Shown: piece by piece, positions 61,418 to 64,000 of the stretch
Position numbering within the stretch: position 1 is the stretch's first letter
Layout: each line of letters starts with the position of its first letter
Origin: Rhodococcoides kyotonense
Lineage (GTDB): Bacteria > Actinomycetota > Actinomycetes > Mycobacteriales > Mycobacteriaceae
Assembly (NCBI RefSeq): GCF_900188125.1
Contig: NZ_FZOW01000010.1
Span: forward strand, 186,001 to 250,000
DNA length: 64,000 nt
Direction of reading: 5' to 3'
Notes under the pieces: model-generated
The model's input: only the letters and a program-made list of their open reading frames with translations
Databases searched by the model: none
What the model was told of the DNA's origin: nothing
Position numbers and translations under genes: made by a program

Positions 61418-63793
61418 TCAGACCATGTCCTTTCGGGTGAGCCATCGCAGCGTCGGCCAACCGCAGAAGACCGGAAGCCAGCATGTCAGAACGCGATACA
61501 ACAGGACCGACGGCACCGCGACGCTCGCCGGTAGTCCGAACGCGGCGAGTCCACCGATCAACGCGGCCTCGACGGCGCCGACGCCACCGGGTGTGGGCGC
61601 AGCCGACGCGAGCGTTCCACCGATCATCGTGACGACGGTGACGGTGACGAACGTCGTGCCACCCCCGAATGCCTCGACGCTCGCCCACAGGGCCAGTGCT
61701 GCGCCGAGTGTCGTTGCAGCGCAACCGAGAACGATGAGCAGGAACCGCTTGGGATCCTTCGCCAGTTGCCCAAGTTCACCGAACACTTCCTTCAGCTGCG
61801 GCCGAACTGCATTGCGTAGCCACCGCCGAAGCGTCGGGACGAACATGAACGTGCCGATGATGCCCAGGGCGACACCGGCGATCAGATACAGGACCGTCGG
61901 ATCCGGGACGAAGTGCGCAAGATCGGCCGACGTGCCCGCGACGACACTGAAGAACACGAGAAGCGACACGTGTGTGATGACCTGTACTGACTGTTGAAGT
62001 GCCACAGCGGCTGTCGCGCGCACCGCACCGAGACCGCCCTTCTGCAGAAACCGCACGCTCAAGGCAAGTCCGCCGACGCCCGCCGGAGTCGTCGTTGCCG
62101 CAAAAGTATTGGCTACCTGCATGATCGTCAGGTTCTTGAAGCTCACCATGCCGAAAGCACACGCCCACAACGCCGCTGCTGCTCCGATGTACGTCAGCGC
62201 GGACACCGCGAGACCCAGCAGCGCCCACCACCAGTTGGCCGTCTGCAGTTCCGTGACGAACGTCGGAACCGCGCTGATGAACGGGTATGCGACGTAGACG
62301 AGCCCGATGAGCAGGACGAGTTGGATGATCTGGTTTCGCGTGAAACGTGTGACCTGCTCGGCCCGGATCTTGTCGGTGCCCGTCTGCTTCAGAACCTCGT
62401 CCTTGACGGCCATCATGACGCCCTTGCCGTCCGGCACCGATTTTCGGACGCGGGCCGGAATTGCAGAGCGTGTGAGCCTGCCCGACGCCGTCAGCACGAT
62501 GTCCTCGCCGAGGGTGTCGATCGCGATCCGCACCGCGCGTTCCTCACCGAAGAGGGCCGACGTGGAGATCAACAGCTGTGCGACGTCGGATTGCATCTGC
62601 GCATCCGACGCCCCCAACTCGGCGTTGGAGAACCCGCCGAACAGCGCTTGGCCGTCGTCGTTCCTGATCTCGTCGCTACGGAGATCTCCATGCGAGATCT
62701 GCGACAGATGCAGGGTGTTCAGGCCCTTCCAGATGCTGGTGGCGAGCGCATCCGGGGACGATTCGTCGACCGGCAGGCCGCGCGGCGCGCTGTGCGCGTA
62801 CAGCGCCCATCCACGCGAGAGGGATGCGACGGCGAGGGGTTTGCTGCTGGCCACGCCGAGATCGCCGATGGCGATGCCCATCAGAGCGCGATGTTCGACG
62901 GCTCGTCGCATCGACGCGTGCAGTGGCGCGAACTCGCTGTTGCGGAAGGACAACCATCGCCAGACCTGCCGGAGAGCACCGCCGCTGCGTTGGTTCTGCC
63001 CGTACATCTCGACGACGACTTCCGGTTCCGGGCCCTGGGTCGTCGCCGACAGCACGAGAGGGCCGGGGCCTGCAGGCTTCAACACCGTGAACTTCTCGAC
63101 GGTGTGGCCCTTCTTGGCGAGCAGACGGGCGGCCTGATCCAACGGGACCTCGAGCGCAGGTGTTCCCACGACGAGCACGATCAGCGCGCCGATACACCAG
63201 CCAGCCGACAACCCCAGTATCGATCGCGCCGGGACGACGGTACTCACGAAGAGGTGGATCGGGACGAATGCGAGGAGCAGGAACCACCACACACGACGCC
63301 ACCGGGCGGGCAGCCACGGGCCGGAGACCGTCAGCACCGCAGCAAGCATCGCGATCCAGCGGGAGTCGTCGAGGAACTGCGACAGGAAGGTGTCGAGGCG
63401 GTCCGGCACGTCGAGATGCCACTCGGGCGTCGAGATTCCGGTGCCGGTGATGGACAGCGCCAGGCCCGCGATGAGTCCGGCCGCGGCGTATCCGGCGAGA
63501 AGCTTCCACTGCCGCCCGGCGATCAGCCCGATCAGAATCCCGAACGGTAGCGCAAGAATCGCGACGCCGTACAGCAGGTAGACGAGGTTCGACTGATCCG
63601 GGCTGAGGACTCCGACGATGCCGGACACCGACGTCTCCAACGCATCCCACTGGCCTCGCGTGATCAGCGATCCAGCGATGACCGCGGCGAGCAGAACGAG
63701 CGACAGAACGACGCGCAGGATGTCGCTGGTGCGTCGAACGAGCGGCTGTAGAAGACTTCCCGTCACCGGAATGTCCCGCCCGTCAACCCGCAT
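61418..63793 (-). CDS. Large flippase-like membrane protein (UPF0104/LPG-synthase TM family)
   Basis: 791 residues. The N-terminal part has about six membrane helices. The middle region (about 220-450) resembles a kinase-like fold with SHGDLRSDEI, but lacks most catalytic residues, so it may be a pseudokinase. The C-terminal 310 residues have about eight helices of the lysylphosphatidylglycerol-synthase TM/UPF0104 type, with PAGVGGLALSVRFLQKGG and PTPGGVGAVEAALIGGL. Such proteins flip lipid-linked molecules. The substrate is unknown. Confidence 0.85.
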   Translation of the reverse strand: MRVDGRDIPVTGSLLQPLVRRTSDILRVVLSLVLLAAVIAGSLITRGQWDALETSVSGIVGVLSPDQSNLVYLLYGVAILALPFGILIGLIAGRQWKLLAGYAAAGLIAGLALSITGTGISTPEWHLDVPDRLDTFLSQFLDDSRWIAMLAAVLTVSGPWLPARWRRVWWFLLLAFVPIHLFVSTVVPARSILGLSAGWCIGALIVLVVGTPALEVPLDQAARLLAKKGHTVEKFTVLKPAGPGPLVLSATTQGPEPEVVVEMYGQNQRSGGALRQVWRWLSFRNSEFAPLHASMRRAVEHRALMGIAIGDLGVASSKPLAVASLSRGWALYAHSAPRGLPVDESSPDALATSIWKGLNTLHLSQISHGDLRSDEIRNDDGQALFGGFSNAELGASDAQMQSDVAQLLISTSALFGEERAVRIAIDTLGEDIVLTASGRLTRSAIPARVRKSVPDGKGVMMAVKDEVLKQTGTDKIRAEQVTRFTRNQIIQLVLLIGLVYVAYPFISAVPTFVTELQTANWWWALLGLAVSALTYIGAAAALWACAFGMVSFKNLTIMQVANTFAATTTPAGVGGLALSVRFLQKGGLGAVRATAAVALQQSVQVITHVSLLVFFSVVAGTSADLAHFVPDPTVLYLIAGVALGIIGTFMFVPTLRRWLRNAVRPQLKEVFGELGQLAKDPKRFLLIVLGCAATTLGAALALWASVEAFGGGTTFVTVTVVTMIGGTLASAAPTPGGVGAVEAALIGGLAAFGLPASVAVPSVLLYRVLTCWLPVFCGWPTLRWLTRKDMV

Positions 63794-63864
63794 CTATCGT
63801 TCCCCTAGCTCGTCTGTGGGGCTCAACCTACCGCGCGAGCCTGCGACGACGTTCGTTGCGCAGG

Positions 63865-64000
63865 CTAGGGCGACGATACTTTCTGCCTGTCGTTCGCCCG
63901 GATCAGCAGTATTGCGGCGCCTGCAGTCGCGGCGACGAGCACCGCCAGGATCGCGGCCACCTGATGGAATGCGTGGGCGTATTCGTAAGGGAAGCCAGGG
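63865..64000 (-). CDS. C-terminal end of a membrane transporter (partial)
   Basis: The last 44 codons of a minus-strand gene that continues beyond the right edge. The product reads FPYEYAHAFHQVAAILAVLV then AATAGAAILLIRANDRQKVSSP: a periplasmic stretch, a last membrane helix and a basic tail. This is like the end of an MFS exporter. The stop is at 63865-63867. Confidence 0.7.
   Translation of the reverse strand, partial: PGFPYEYAHAFHQVAAILAVLVAATAGAAILLIRANDRQKVSSP

Noticed and set aside
1..64000. CRISPR arrays, insertion sequences, prophage, tRNA genes
   Set aside because: No regularly spaced repeats, transposase or phage genes, or cloverleaf sequences were noticed.

Overview
The window is a chromosomal piece of a high-GC actinobacterium. 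Strong G/C preference at third codon positions, frequent GTG starts, several promoters that look leaderless, a mycobacterial-type class 3 intein in dnaB, and KdpFABC-DE, NDH-2 and HadA-like genes all fit Mycobacteriales. Rhodococcus or a close relative is my best inference. I see no rRNA, tRNA, insertion sequence, prophage or CRISPR array.

Layout. 1-4.2 kb: the end of a SulP/carbonic anhydrase fusion, then a 650 bp gene-free stretch with an 11 bp-phased array of DnaA-box-like sites, then dnaB interrupted by an intein. 4.2-10.8 kb: a secreted protein and three regulator/effector modules with visible palindromic operators (TetR-MFS pump; TetR-flavodoxin-fold reductase; EXLDI protein with a DrrAB-like ABC exporter). 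10.8-17.7 kb: SDR, an Orc/Cdc6-like ATPase, alpha/beta hydrolase, lipoprotein, LysR divergent from type II NADH dehydrogenase, VOC protein. 17.7-20.8 kb: an overlapping operon of DGPF protein, ECF42-type sigma factor and FAD-linked oxidase with a candidate autoregulated promoter. 20.9-24.7 kb: PucR-type regulator coupled to an EAL protein, a glycosyltransferase and a DUF998 membrane protein.

24.8-32.9 kb: a complete kdp locus (extra small membrane peptide, kdpF, A, B, C, D, E) for high-affinity K+ uptake, with phased direct repeats upstream. 32.9-44.2 kb: gamma-glutamyltranspeptidase, a GGDEF-EAL protein, a HadA-like dehydratase, an HTH-ClpN protein with two palindromes over its promoter, TetR, MFS/MarR pair, a thioredoxin-reductase-like flavoprotein and a split transketolase. 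44.3-49.2 kb: small proteins, an Abhydrolase_9 membrane hydrolase, a 34-residue peptide coupled to an MBL hydrolase, an SGNH lipoprotein and a LysE exporter.

49.2-56.7 kb: an overlapping minus-strand operon (APC permease, two DUF1989 proteins, a carboxyltransferase-only urea/guanidine carboxylase relative, allophanate hydrolase) divergent from a TetR gene, probably for use of guanidine or urea as nitrogen source. The biotin carboxylase and biotin carrier domains are absent from the locus. 56.7-64 kb: cupin, spermidine-synthase-like protein, small monooxygenase, a tandem repeat, a second GGDEF-EAL protein, an AlkC-like DNA glycosylase, a large flippase-like membrane protein and the end of a probable transporter.
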